Assembly: GCA_020544305.1 (NCBI GenBank)
Contig: CP058667.1
Location: forward strand, 1,860,001 to 1,924,000
Length of the DNA stretch: 64,000 nt
DNA from: Staphylococcus taiwanensis
Lineage (GTDB): Bacteria; Bacillota; Bacilli; Staphylococcales; Staphylococcaceae
Direction of reading: 5' to 3'
Part shown: positions 9,523-20,154 of the stretch, one piece after another
How positions within the stretch are numbered: position 1 is the first letter of the stretch
How the letters are laid out: each line of letters opens with the position of its first letter
Position numbers and translations under genes: made by a program
The notes under the pieces: model-generated
The model's input: the letters and a program-made list of their open reading frames with translations, nothing else
The model's database searches: none
Told to the model about the DNA's origin: nothing

Positions 9523-10772
9523 ATGAACCGTTTTTTAAAATATTTTATGATGTTGTTGACTTTATTTCTAATTGTTGTTCCTGTAATTTTTATCATTAAT
9601 TTATACAATACTTCTGAAGATGCTATGAAAGATTCATATGATAAATCAGATGCAAAGAGACAATCTAACATACGTGAAGGTAAAGTAAACCCTTCAAAAG
9701 ATGCTGTTTCTATATTATTTTTAGGTATTGATGATAACGAAGGTCGTCGTAAAAACGGCCAGTCTACAGAACATTCAAGAACAGATTCAATGATTCTGTC
9801 AACACTCAGCCCTGAAAAGCGTCAAATTCGCTTACTTAGTATCCCACGTGATACAATTAGTTACATTCCAAAAGTTGGTTATTATGATAAAATCACTCAT
9901 GCTCACGCATATGGTGGACCAATAGCGTCAATGGATTCAGTAGAAGCTACGCTTAACGTTCCAGTAGATTATTATGTACAGTGGATGCATTTGTAGAAGC
10001 TGTGGATGAGCTTGGAGGTATCTATTATGATGTACCTTACAATTTAAATGAACCGAACACAGATGATACTGGCAGAATTAAAATTAAAAAAGGTTATCAA
10101 AAACTTAATGGTGATGAAGCCTTAGCTGTCGCTCGAACTCGCCACCATGATTCTGACTTGAAACGTGGCGAAAGACAAATGGATTTAATTAAATTACTTT
10201 TCCAAAAAGCTAAAAAATTAGATTCATATGATAAATTAGATAATTTGGTTAAAATTGTAGGTAAAAACGCCAAACACAATTTAACTACAAGTGAAATTAA
10301 ATCATTAGCTTCAATGTACTTATCTGATGATATTGAATTTAAAAAATCACAACTTAAAGGTAAAGATGATTACTTAGACAATATTTACTATTATAATCCA
10401 AGTGTTAGTAGTATTATGAAATACTCTAATATATTACGTTCTGATTTAGGCCTATCAAAAATCACTGACAAAGATGAGTTTTTAGATGAGCGTGTAATCA
10501 AGCACTATGGTTCATTAGTTCCATTAACACAACTCGATCAATCATTATTGAAAAAGAATCAAAGAGATTCATCTTCTAATAATAATGACGATTCAAATAA
10601 TAATAGTAGTAGTAATAATTCAAACTCAAATTCAGACAATCAATCAAATCAAGATAATATGAATAATTCAAATTCTGATCAAACTCAAGACAACCAAAAT
10701 AATACACAGTATAATAATGACAACAATGGTGTCTCAGATAACAATCAAAATCAAACGAACCAATTATATTAA
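9523..10772 (+). pseudogene. LytR-CpsA-Psr (LCP) family wall-polymer ligase, frameshifted
   Basis: Two overlapping frames together encode one LCP protein of about 415 aa. The first starts at ATG 9523 (AGGAG site) with a short cytoplasmic tail and membrane helix (about 5-27), then shows HSRTDSM and LLSIPRDT. It stops at 9996 after DYYVQW. The second frame resumes with DAFVEAVDELGG at 9984 and holds ARTRHHDSDLKRG, the Arg-rich second half of the active site. The junction is near 9976-9984. The spacing YYV-QVD-AFV is two residues shorter than usual, suggesting a ~7-base deletion rather than one lost base. The tail is rich in Asn, Ser and Asp. LCP proteins attach wall teichoic acid or other polymers to peptidoglycan; this one corresponds in position to S. 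aureus SA0908. Confidence 0.85.
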
Positions 10773-10790
10773 ACGAGAGGAGCACGTACA

Positions 10791-11261
10791 ATGTCACGCA
10801 AAACATATGAAAAAATTGCCAACATTAACGGTATGTTCAATGTTTTAGAACAGCAAATCATTCATAGTCAAGACATGGCTTTATTTAGAAGTGAATTCTT
10901 TTATGTAAATCATGAACATCGTGAAAATTATGAAGCATTGCTAGTATATTATGGTGAGAACGCGATGAACCCTGTCGTAAATGGCGCATGTTATATTGTC
11001 GCCCTACCCGATATTTTTGATAAAGTCGATGTATTTGAATCAGATTTACCATTTTCATGGGTCTATGATGAAAATGGTATAACTGAAACAATGAAAAGCA
11101 TTAGCGTCCCTCTACAATATTTAATAGCTGCAGCATTAGAAGTTACTGATGTGAATTTATTTAAACCTTCAGGGTTCACAATGGGCATGAATAATTGGAA
11201 TATTGCTCAAATGAGAATATTTTGGCAATATAGTGCAATTGTACGTCAAGAAGCGATATAA
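10791..11261 (+). CDS. DUF2538 family protein
   Basis: This 156-aa soluble protein has no signal peptide or membrane helix. It begins MSRKTYEKIANINGMFNVLE and resembles the staphylococcal DUF2538 family, whose function is unknown. The start is supported by GAGAGGAGC about 7 bases upstream. It follows the LCP gene by 18 bases, so it is probably co-transcribed with it, and is followed by a strong terminator. It is intact, unlike the LCP gene. Confidence 0.75.
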   Translation: MSRKTYEKIANINGMFNVLEQQIIHSQDMALFRSEFFYVNHEHRENYEALLVYYGENAMNPVVNGACYIVALPDIFDKVDVFESDLPFSWVYDENGITETMKSISVPLQYLIAAALEVTDVNLFKPSGFTMGMNNWNIAQMRIFWQYSAIVRQEAI

Positions 11262-11271
11262 TTTAGAAATT

Positions 11272-11310
11272 ACTCCTTTTTACTTATTTAAAGTAAAAAG
11301 GAGTTTTTTT
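11272..11310 (+). terminator. Terminator after the DUF2538 gene
   Basis: ACTCCTTTTTACTT pairs with AAGTAAAAAGGAGT around a short loop, followed by a T-run. Confidence 0.9.
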
Positions 11311-11384
11311 GTATTCTCAAATAATATAGAATAACTTTATACTTGTTAAATTTATTTAATATTTAGATTATTGGGGGTAAAATA

Positions 11385-11807
11385 ATGTTTGAAATTGTCA
11401 AAAATAAAGATATGCTTTCAGAATGTTTTAGTATTAGAGAAGAAGTATTCGTTAATGAGCAAGGTGTGCCATTAGAAAATGAGCTTGATGCTTTTGAGGA
11501 AAAGTCAATCCATGTCATTGGCTATGATCATGAGCACCGACCTTTTGCTTGTGCTCGTTTTCGACCATTTGAAGATGCTGCAAAAGTAGAACGCGTAGCA
11601 ATTTTAAAAGAATATAGAAAAGACGGCTATGGAAGAACTCTTATGTTTGCAATTGAACGCTTTGCCAAAGATAAGGGATACAATAAATTAATTTTAAATG
11701 CCCAAGTGCAGGCACAAGGCTTTTATGAAAAATTAGGTTATGAAAGTACTGGTAGTATTTTTATTGAAGAAAATATCGATCATATAAAAATGTATAAATA
11801 TATATAA
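11385..11807 (+). CDS. GNAT family N-acetyltransferase
   Basis: The 140-aa protein is a compact GNAT domain. The acetyl-CoA pyrophosphate loop appears as KEYRKDGYGRTLM (about residues 75-88), followed by NAQVQAQGFYEKLGY, the usual C-terminal strand-helix. The N-terminal FSIREEVFVNEQGVP is typical of the ElaA/YjcF-like subgroup. Substrate is unknown. TTGGGGGT precedes the ATG at a good distance. It lies immediately upstream of atl, as in S. aureus. Confidence 0.88.
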   Translation: MFEIVKNKDMLSECFSIREEVFVNEQGVPLENELDAFEEKSIHVIGYDHEHRPFACARFRPFEDAAKVERVAILKEYRKDGYGRTLMFAIERFAKDKGYNKLILNAQVQAQGFYEKLGYESTGSIFIEENIDHIKMYKYI

Positions 11808-12177
11808 TTCAATTACATTTTATTTACATATAGCTATTGTAATCTTTTTATTTGGTCTCATATATAGAGTCATTAGTTTTAGCCAAATTATATTCATTAT
11901 TGGTATCAATTTTTAATTTGATTCATAAAAAAATATACTAGTAATTCAATTCATTACCGATACAATATATAAATCCAAACTGGTTTTACCTATAAATTAA
12001 AGATATACACAATTAAATTTATAAATTATTTATTTGTTAAATTTCTTAGTATTTGCTACATTTGTTTAATTTTAGTAAGAAAAAATTAAGCTTAGTTTAC
12101 AAATAGATTAAAATAAATCATTGATATCGATTACCTATTATAATAGAGTTGTAATAATATTAACGAGGAGTAACAAT
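11808..12177. other. Gene-free interval upstream of atl
   Basis: This very AT-rich 370-base stretch should carry the atl promoter. I see a TATAAT at 12139-12144 but no clear -35 box. No ORF or stable hairpin was found. Confidence 0.5.
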
Positions 12178-15100
12178 ATGACAAAAAAATTTAATTTAAA
12201 ATTTCCTTCGATGATTGCAATCACATTATTTGGTGCTGCATTTACAACACATCATGCTCAAGCAGCAGAAAATAATCAAAATACAAGCAATACAACTAAC
12301 GTTATTGATGATCAACAAAGCATACAAAATGCTGAACAAGCTAAAAAAGAAGTAAGTAATTCAGCGCAAAACGTTTCTGGCGTTCAAACGTATCAAGATC
12401 CTTCAAAAGTTAAGGCTAAAGTCGCAACTGTAAATAACTCATATGATGCCAAACTAGATAACTTAAAAGATTCAAATCAAACGACTACTACACAATGTTA
12501 CTACTTCTAAAAACAATCAAAACAGTGCTCAAACAAGTAATAGTAATGTTACTTCTAATGAAAAGCAAACAACTGCTGCAACAAATGACATAGCTCAAAA
12601 TCAAACTATTGATACTAAAGGTAGTAATGACAATAATTCAACTAACCAAAATAATAGTCAACTAGCTAGCACGCAACAAGTAAGTCAAAATGATACAGCT
12701 AATACTAAATTATCACAAAATTCTCAGCCAACATCTAATAAAGAAACAATTCAAAATAACACGAAAAAAACAACTGAGAATAATGTTACTCCTGCAACAC
12801 AAACGCAAACTAAAGTTGTTTCAAATCAAAATGTAGCCTCAAAATCTACAGAAGCTAGTCAAACAAAAGTTTCAAATAATAATAATTCAGATAAACAAAT
12901 CAGTACTTATAGTAATACAAATGCAAACAATGCAAGTACTACTAAACAAAGTACTCCAACATCAACAACAAATACTAAAACTAATACTGACAATCAAAAC
13001 ACAAGTCAGTCTAATTCTAATAATACGCAATCAGGTTATTCAGGATTTAGAGCTGTAGGCGGAAAAGGTGGTCCTAGCACACAACTTAAAACAGTTAAAC
13101 GTTATGCAGTTAAAACAACTACATCCTCTTTACCAAAATATAAACCACAAGTTAGCTCATCAATTAATAACTATATACGTTCACATAACTTACAAGCACC
13201 TAAAATTGAGGAAGATTACACATCATACTTCCCTCAATATGGCTATCGTAATGGTGTAGGCAAACCTGAAGGTATTGTGGTGCATGATACTGCTAATGAT
13301 AATTCAACGATTGATGGCGAAATTAATTACATGAAAAACAACTATAATTCAGCCTTTGTACATGCATTTGTTGATGGAAATCGTATAGTTGAAACTGCCC
13401 CTACTGACTATTTATCTTGGGGTGCTGGTCCACAAGCAAATGAACGTTTTATCAATGTTGAAATTGTCCACACACACGACTATGATTCTTTTGCTAGATC
13501 AATGAATAACTATGCAGACTATGCAGCAACACAATTACAATACTATGGTTTAAAACCAAATAGTGCTGAATATGATGGCCAAGGTACAGTTTGGACGCAC
13601 TATGCTGTTAGTCGTTATTTAGGCGGAACAGATCATTCTGACCCTCATGCCTACTTCCAAGCGCATAACTATACTTACGATGAGTTATATGACTTAATTA
13701 ATGAAAAATATCTAATTAAAACTGGTCAAGTCGCACCTTGGGGTACTACAAGCAGTTCTAGTAATAGTGGTTCATCAAGTAATAATTCAAATAGCGGTAG
13801 TAAAGGTAGTACGACAACTTCACCAAAATTATCGGTTTCTTCAAACAGTGGTCTAGCACAAATTAAATCTGATAATAGCGGTGTATATACAACTGTTTAT
13901 GATGATAAAGGTAAAGCTACAGATCAAGTTCACAATACTTTATCTGTAACGAAATCTGCAACACTAGGTAAAGATAAATATTATCTAGTATCTGACTACA
14001 ACAGTGGTAAAGTTTATGGTTGGGTTAAACAAGGCGAAACAGTATATAATACTGTAAAATCTCCAGTAAAAGTAAATCAATCATATAACATTAAATCTGG
14101 CGCAACGCTTTATACAGTTCCTTGGGGTAACTATAATCAAGTAGCTGGTACAGTATCTAAATCAAATACTGCACCATTCAAAGCCACTAAGTCTCAACAA
14201 GTTGGTAAAGCTACTTATGTATATGGCTCACTTAATGGTAAGAATGGTTGGGTTAGTCAAGCATTTTTAACTAAATTATCAAATTCATCATCTGGTACTA
14301 AAACACCTACAGTTGATAACACACTTAAAGTGTCTAATCTTAAAAATACTTTAGGTCAAGTTTCAACTAAGAATAAAGGCACTTATACTACTGTTTATGA
14401 TAAGAACATCAAAGCTAATACTTCAATTGGTGGAAAAACTTATAGTATTACTAAAAAAGCGACATTAAATAACAAAGATTATTACTTAATTTCTGATTTC
14501 AATGGTGGAACTTCACGTGGTTGGGTGCCTGCGTCTGAAATAAATGTACAATCTACAAAACCAACTAAAACGGATGTAACTTATTACAATGTTAAAGGTA
14601 ATGCTAATATTTATGACACACCTTGGGGTAGTTCGAAACAAGTTAAAGCGACAGTTCCATCAAATGGTAAACAATTGAAATCTTTAGATTCAATTAAAGT
14701 CGGCAAAGATACTTATTTACATGGTGTTATTAATAACATTTGGGGATGGGTTAAATCTACTGACATTCAATCAACTCCAAAAGTAAGTGCTAAATTTGCC
14801 ATGAATACAAAAGCATCATCAACACCTACAACTACAGCAACTCAATCTGTTTCTAAGATTGCTCAAGTTAACGCTAATAATAGCGGTGTGCGTGCAACGG
14901 TATATGATAAAGCTGGCAAAAATGCAACTAAATATGCGAACCGTACATTTAAAGTTTCTAAAGAAAAAACAATTGGTAATGACACTTATGTATTGTTACA
15001 AAATACAACTCAAAACACACCTTTAGGTTGGTTCAATATCAAAGATTTAAATATTCAAAACATGGGTACTGAACAAAAAACTTCTGGTACTTATACCGTT

Positions 15101-16246
15101 AATACTAAAAATAATGGTCTTTATTCAGTAGCTTGGGGTACAACTCAACAACGTCTAGATAATAAAGACTTAGCGAACAAATCATTTAAAGTTTCAAAAT
15201 CAGTTGTTATCGGTAATACAACATACCTATTTGGTACAATTAACGGTAAAACAGGTTGGATTGCGAAAAATGATTTAAATACTAACGCTACTACTGATAA
15301 TACTGAAAAGTATCAATATGAGTTTGTTATCGATAGTAATAATGGTTTTTATTATGACGATCCGACTTCAGCAAAAGCAACACCATTGAAAACGTTTAAT
15401 GAACAAATTTTCCAAGTGTCAAAACGACAAGTTGTTAATGGTAAAACATGGTACTACGGTAAATTGTCTAATGGTAAATATGTTTGGATTAAAGAAACTG
15501 ATTTGAAAAAACAATTAGTAAAATATTCAAATTCACATAGAACATTAAACCAAGCAGCTGCAATTCAACAAAATGCTTATGGTGCAGCACCTCAAGTTCA
15601 ACGTAATGGCTATGGTTGGTCTAATGCATCATTGAGCGAAATTAAAAATGCCATGAATCCTGAAAAATTAGCAAACGATGATACACTTAAGTATCAATTC
15701 TTACGTTTAGATCGTCCTCAGAATATTTCTGTAGCGAGCTTAAACCAATTACTTAAAGGAAAAGGCGTTCTTGAAAACCAAGGTGCAGCATTCAGTCAAG
15801 CTGCAGCAGTTTCTGGCGTTAACGAAATTTACTTAATTGCACATGCTCTAATTGAAACTGGAAATGGACAATCTCAATTAGCTAAAGGCGCAAATATTGT
15901 CAACAATTACGTTAACACTAAGAGTATGACTAAATATCACAATGTCTTTGGTATCGCAGCTTATGACAGTAATGCATTATATTATGGCATTAACTATGCA
16001 AAACAAGCTGGTTGGGATACAGTTTCAAAAGCAATTGTTGGTGGCGCTAAATTTATCAGTCAAGATTATATTAAAGCAGGCCAAAACACACTATACAAAA
16101 TGCGTTGGAATCCTGATAATCCTGGTACACATCAATATGCAACAGATATTAATTGGGCAAACGCAAACGCACAATACCTTAAACAACTTTATAATGAAAT
16201 TAAAGCTGTAGGTAAATACTTTGAAATCTCAAATTACTCTAAGTAA
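12178..16246 (+). pseudogene. atl: Bifunctional autolysin Atl (amidase/glucosaminidase), frameshifted in the propeptide
   Basis: The start ATG 12178 has CGAGGAG upstream and a signal peptide ending near AQA (residues 27-29). The frame stops at 12510 after QTTTTQCYYF. A shift of one base near 12488-12495 restores an open frame (starting NVTTSKNNQ) that runs without stops to 16246, about 1355 residues in all. It holds an Asn/Thr/Gln-rich propeptide, an amidase-2 domain (zinc His in VVHDTAND and SDPHAYF), three pairs of GW/SH3b repeats plus a seventh module (YGWVKQ, NGWVSQ, RGWVPA, WGWVKS, LGWFNI, TGWIAK, YVWIKE), and a GH73 glucosaminidase with catalytic Glu in ALIETGNG. Atl splits daughter cells and mediates attachment. 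Domains are otherwise complete. As written, no catalytic domain would be translated. Confidence 0.92.
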
Positions 16247-16264
16247 TCACTTACTATAAATATG

Positions 16265-16318
16265 AATAGCACATGAGATAGTGTCATATAAGACATCTAT
16301 CCCATGTGCTATTTTTTA
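16265..16318 (+). terminator. Terminator of atl
   Basis: AATAGCACATG pairs with CATGTGCTATT, with an inner imperfect stem, then a T-run. Confidence 0.85.
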
Positions 16319-16387
16319 CTTTTTATAAAAGAAAATGCCTAATAATACAGAAACTTAGTTAGTAATCTATATTATTAAGCATTAAAT

Positions 16388-16807
16388 TTAAATGTAAATG
16401 TGACGACTGTTCAATTTATCTAACAAATGATTTAAACTTTCAATTTCTTCATTCGATAAACATTGGCATCGTGCTTCAATAAGTTCACATCTAGCAGTAT
16501 TAATTTGTTTAATTAATTGACGCGCTTCGTCTGTGAGACAAAGTTCTTTACATCGTAAGTCTTCATGTGATTGTTGACTCATAATATATCCTTTGTGAAC
16601 TAATTTCTTAATCCAACGGGACACAATTGATTGTTCCCTACTAATCTTCATAGTTAAATCATATTGTTATAAACGATCATAGCTGTATAAAATTCTTAAT
16701 AGTTCTAATTGATCATTTGTAATATCTGTGCGTTGTCCAAAACGTCTATTGACCAAATTTAGGTCATTATTAGTTAGTGTAATAAGTTTTTCTAGTTGAT
16801 TGTACAT
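16388..16807 (-). pseudogene. MarR-family transcriptional regulator with an in-frame nonsense codon
   Basis: The reading frame from ATG 16807 (MYNQLEKLITLTNNDL...) is continuous with the frame ending at 16388, except for a TAA at 16669-16667. Read through, it gives a 139-aa MarR-type protein. The winged helix includes ISREQSIVSRWIKKLVHKGY, with wing and dimerisation helices after it. The stop falls between DRL and QYDLT, just before the DNA-binding helices; the next ATG (16651) has no ribosome site and would lack the first helices. A CAA-to-TAA transition is a simple explanation. The gene lies between atl and tspO. Confidence 0.8.
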
Positions 16808-16971
16808 TGTTGTTCTACTCCACTTTTGTAATTGTTAATACTATTATACTATGAAATTTTTATATGTCATGTACTGTCAATATTTTGTCACAATACAAGT
16901 CTAATCAATTCAATTTTAATTTCATTGAGTTATATACTTTCAAAAATTAGACGAATGACCTTTTAAAACTA

Positions 16972-17454
16972 TTATTTATTGTAATTTGGGTTATCTTTAT
17001 TAAGTAACCAGTTACCTGCATTTAAATAACTTGCAAAAGCAGACCATAATACATATGGGATTTGTAGTAAACCAGCAATACGATGCACTTTAAACATAGT
17101 GATTGCATTCACGACTACTGAAACCAATAATACTACACTTTCTACGAATGCAATACCTCTCATTTTCTTTTTAAAATAAAGAATAGACCACAAATAGTTA
17201 AATGATAATTGAATAAAATGCGTCATATTAATTGAGGATTTGCATTTATTATTGTTTGTAGTCATCAAATAAGAAACACCCATCAATAAATATAAAATTG
17301 GCCATACGATTGGAAATGCTTTAGTAGGTGGTGAAAATGGTGGCTTTTTAAACTGATTGTAATCATTTTTTGATTCCTATGCAGTTATTCGACCAATCAT
17401 ACTACCACCTATCACTGGATGTATTAATTTGATACATTTAATTAATATATTAAT
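16972..17454 (-). pseudogene. tspO: TspO/MBR family (tryptophan-rich sensory protein), degraded
   Basis: The minus-strand frame encodes about 160 residues of a five-helix TspO protein: PPTKAFPIVWPILYLLMG, QLSFNYLWSILYF and PYVLWSAFASYLN are conserved family segments. Two lesions are visible. A TAG at 17379-17377 interrupts the frame between GRITA and ESKND. The expected start, 9 bases after AAAGGAG, is ATT (17454) rather than ATG, giving I-NILIKCIKLIHP. TspO binds porphyrins and modulates tetrapyrrole or stress responses in the membrane. Two independent changes argue for a real pseudogene, though AUU initiation cannot be excluded. Confidence 0.78.
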
Positions 17455-17661
17455 GACTATTCACTCCTTTACATGTTTAACTAGCTCTTCCCTATTATAC
17501 AAACATTTATTCACAGACCTATTCATCAAATTACATAATAAAATATAATCAAAATACATAAATAATTATATTAACCCAACATTTTATCTTAAATTGTTGC
17601 ATTTACGTATTAATCTATACTAAATTAAATACAGTTATTAATAAATAAAGGAGACAATCGT

Positions 17662-18671
17662 ATGTCCATCGATACAAAAAGAGACTATTTTTTTGATAAT
17701 GCTCGAGCAGTACTTATCTTTTTAGTTGTATTTGGTCATATGATGCAACCTTATACTTCTGAAAGTAAATATTTATCTGCACTTTATCTTGTAATAGCTT
17801 TCATATGCCAACATTTTTATTTATTTCAGGATATTTTGCAAAACACTTAGATAAGCCAAATTATTTAGAAAATGTCGCTAAGAAACTCATTGCGCCATAT
17901 GCAATTTTTTATGCTTTTTTCTCAATATATTATTATTTAACTGGTAAAAGCGAAGCAATTCAGATGGACCCATTCGATCCCGTATTTGCACTATGGTTCT
18001 TACTTACGCTTTTCTTTTTCCACGTCATATTAGTGATTGTGAGACGTTATAATCCATATTATGTATTGCCCATTGCATTGATTATTTCTATTTTAGCTGG
18101 TTTTTCAAAAGATATTGGGGAGTATATGAGTATTTCGCGTACTATTGTGTTCTTCCCTATCTTTTATATTGGCTATTTAACAACACGATCACATACACAA
18201 ATATTACGTAATAAGAAGCTAAGAATTTTTTCAATATTAGTATTCATTGCATTCTTTATCGGTTATTATATACATCCTATTAATGCAGATTGGTTACTAG
18301 GTAGCAGTCCGTACACATCTCTTGAAAACAATAAAGAAAGTGTTTATAGTCCATTCAAACGTTTATTACTTTATGTCATTATCTTTGTAGCAATGTTTGC
18401 ATTTCTTAACTTAATGAGTAATCAAAAACGTATTTATACTTATATAGGTAAACGAACGATGTACATTTACTTACTCCACGGACTAGTGATTGGTATCGTT
18501 AGGGGCTTTGAAGTGTATCCATTTAAAGATAATGTCTCGTTCTTTACATATATATATTTAATAGTTCTTTCATTATTAATAGTTTATATACTATCGACGA
18601 ACTTTATATGTAAATGGACTAACCCTGTTATTAATTTAAAGAAACCCTCTGACTATAGGCGTAAATCTTAA
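17662..18671 (+). pseudogene. Acyltransferase-3 family membrane protein, frameshifted
   Basis: A frame starting at ATG 17662 (AAGGAG site) gives DYFFDNARAVLIFLVVFGHMM, the usual first helix of acyltransferase-3 proteins with its conserved His. It leaves frame near 17796-17803. The second frame continues HMPTFLFISGYFAKH. Adding one base (TTCCAT for TTCAT) restores a 336-aa protein with about ten hydrophobic helices, ending near 18671. The family O-acylates cell-surface sugars or lipids in the membrane; the substrate here is unknown. It resembles YkrP/IcaC-like staphylococcal proteins in length and topology. Confidence 0.8.
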
Positions 18672-18742
18672 TTAATAATAATCGCATAAAATGTAAATTG
18701 TGTAACAAAAAATATGTTATTATAAGATTATTCTAAAAATTC

Positions 18743-18793
18743 TGGGGATAGCACTAAAAGCGTTTCAAAGCTTTAATTGTGTTATATCCCCTA
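18743..18793 (+). terminator. Possible terminator or leader hairpin after the acyltransferase gene
   Basis: GGGGATAGCAC can pair imperfectly with GTGTTATATCCCC. No strong T-run follows, so the call is weak. Confidence 0.35.
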
Positions 18794-18881
18794 TTATTAT
18801 TAGTTTTACTTTCAGACTTTCGTTTTTAAAGTCTATATATCGAACAAAGTCTTATTTTGTTAATTTTTTCGAGGTGTATAT

Positions 18882-20045
18882 ATGAAATTATCATTAAACT
18901 CTAATTCAAAATTTTTAAGAGCACCAAGCATACGACAATTCTCAAATCGTATGAAAAACATTGATGATTGCGTGAATTTGACTATAGGTCAACCAGACTT
19001 TCCCATGCCAGAAGTAGTCAAAAATGCCTATATTAATGCGATTAAAGAAGATAAAACAAGCTATTCTCATAACAAAGGACTCCCAAAAACACGCCAAGCT
19101 ATTAGCCAATATTTTAAAAATAAGTATGGTTTTTATTATAGTGAGGAAGAAATTATTGTTACGAATGGTGCGAGCGAGGCACTTGATACATCATTACGTA
19201 GTATTATTGAACCCGGTGATGAAATACTCATTCCTGGTCCGATTTATGCTGGCTATATTCCTCTGGTGGAAACTTTAGGTGGTCACCCAATATACATAGA
19301 TACGACTCAATCGAACTTTAAAGTGACACCGGAATTAATTGCCCAACATATTAGCGATAAAACGAAAGCAATTTTGTTAAATTATCCTACGAATCCTACT
19401 GGTGTGATTTTGACTCGTGAGGAAGTAGCATCATTAGTTCATTACTTGAAAGATCAAGAAATTTTCATTATTAGTGATGAAATCTATGCTGAAAATACTT
19501 TCAAAGGAACACATACATCATTTGCAGAATACAATGAAATTCGAGACCAATTACTATTGATTGGTGGATTAAGCAAATCACATTCTGCAACTGGTATTCG
19601 AATTGGTTTCTTAATTGGGCCAGAATACTTAATTGAAAAGTTAACATTCATGCATGCTTATAACTGTATATGTGCAAATGTACCTGCACAACTTGCATGT
19701 ATAGCAGCTTTAAATGAAGGATTGGAATCCCCTAAATATATGAATAAAGCTTATATTGAGCGTCGTGATTACTTAAAATCTAAATTATTGGATTTAGGTT
19801 TTGAATTAGACGCGCAACCTGAAGGCGCTTTTTATATCTTCCCTAGTATTCAAAAATATACGGATAATGATTTTGATTTTTGTGTCAAAGTTCTTGAAGA
19901 AGCACACGTTGCCATGGTTCCTGGTTCTGCCTTCACAGATATTGGTAAAGGTCATATACGCATTTCATATGCCTATGAAATGGATGTTTTAAAAGAGGGA
20001 ATGCATCGTTTAGAACAATTTTTAAAAGAAAATTATGATTTATAA
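18882..20045 (+). CDS. Class I PLP-dependent aminotransferase (PatA-like)
   Basis: The 387-aa protein is a fold-type I aminotransferase. TNGASEALD, NYPTNPTGV and the lysine in GLSKSHSATGIRIGF (Schiff-base site) are in the expected order; the C-terminal IRISYA carries the substrate-carboxylate Arg. Staphylococcal relatives are annotated PatA or aspartate-type aminotransferases, acting on acidic or N-acetyl-diaminopimelate-like substrates; I cannot fix the substrate. The start has CGAGGTG upstream. It is monocistronic with its own terminator, next to the convergent men operon. Confidence 0.9.
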   Translation: MKLSLNSNSKFLRAPSIRQFSNRMKNIDDCVNLTIGQPDFPMPEVVKNAYINAIKEDKTSYSHNKGLPKTRQAISQYFKNKYGFYYSEEEIIVTNGASEALDTSLRSIIEPGDEILIPGPIYAGYIPLVETLGGHPIYIDTTQSNFKVTPELIAQHISDKTKAILLNYPTNPTGVILTREEVASLVHYLKDQEIFIISDEIYAENTFKGTHTSFAEYNEIRDQLLLIGGLSKSHSATGIRIGFLIGPEYLIEKLTFMHAYNCICANVPAQLACIAALNEGLESPKYMNKAYIERRDYLKSKLLDLGFELDAQPEGAFYIFPSIQKYTDNDFDFCVKVLEEAHVAMVPGSAFTDIGKGHIRISYAYEMDVLKEGMHRLEQFLKENYDL

Positions 20046-20054
20046 CTTTAATTT

Positions 20055-20122
20055 AAAAAAGGACACTTGTTAATAGTAAGTTTAACTGTCAATCAGTTAA
20101 ACGCTATACAAGTGTCCTTTTA
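20055..20122. terminator. Bidirectional terminator between the aminotransferase and menB
   Basis: Outer stem AAAGGACACTTGT / ACAAGTGTCCTTT and inner stem GTTTAACTG / CAGTTAAAC are both perfect, with A- and T-runs outside. Confidence 0.9.
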
Positions 20123-20154
20123 ATCATATTTTGAATTATATTGCCGTTATTGGC

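Noticed and set aside
12178..16246. Programmed ribosomal frameshift in atl
   Set aside because: The overlap has no recognised slippery run or strong downstream fold, and known Atl proteins are encoded in one frame. A mutation or sequence error is simpler.
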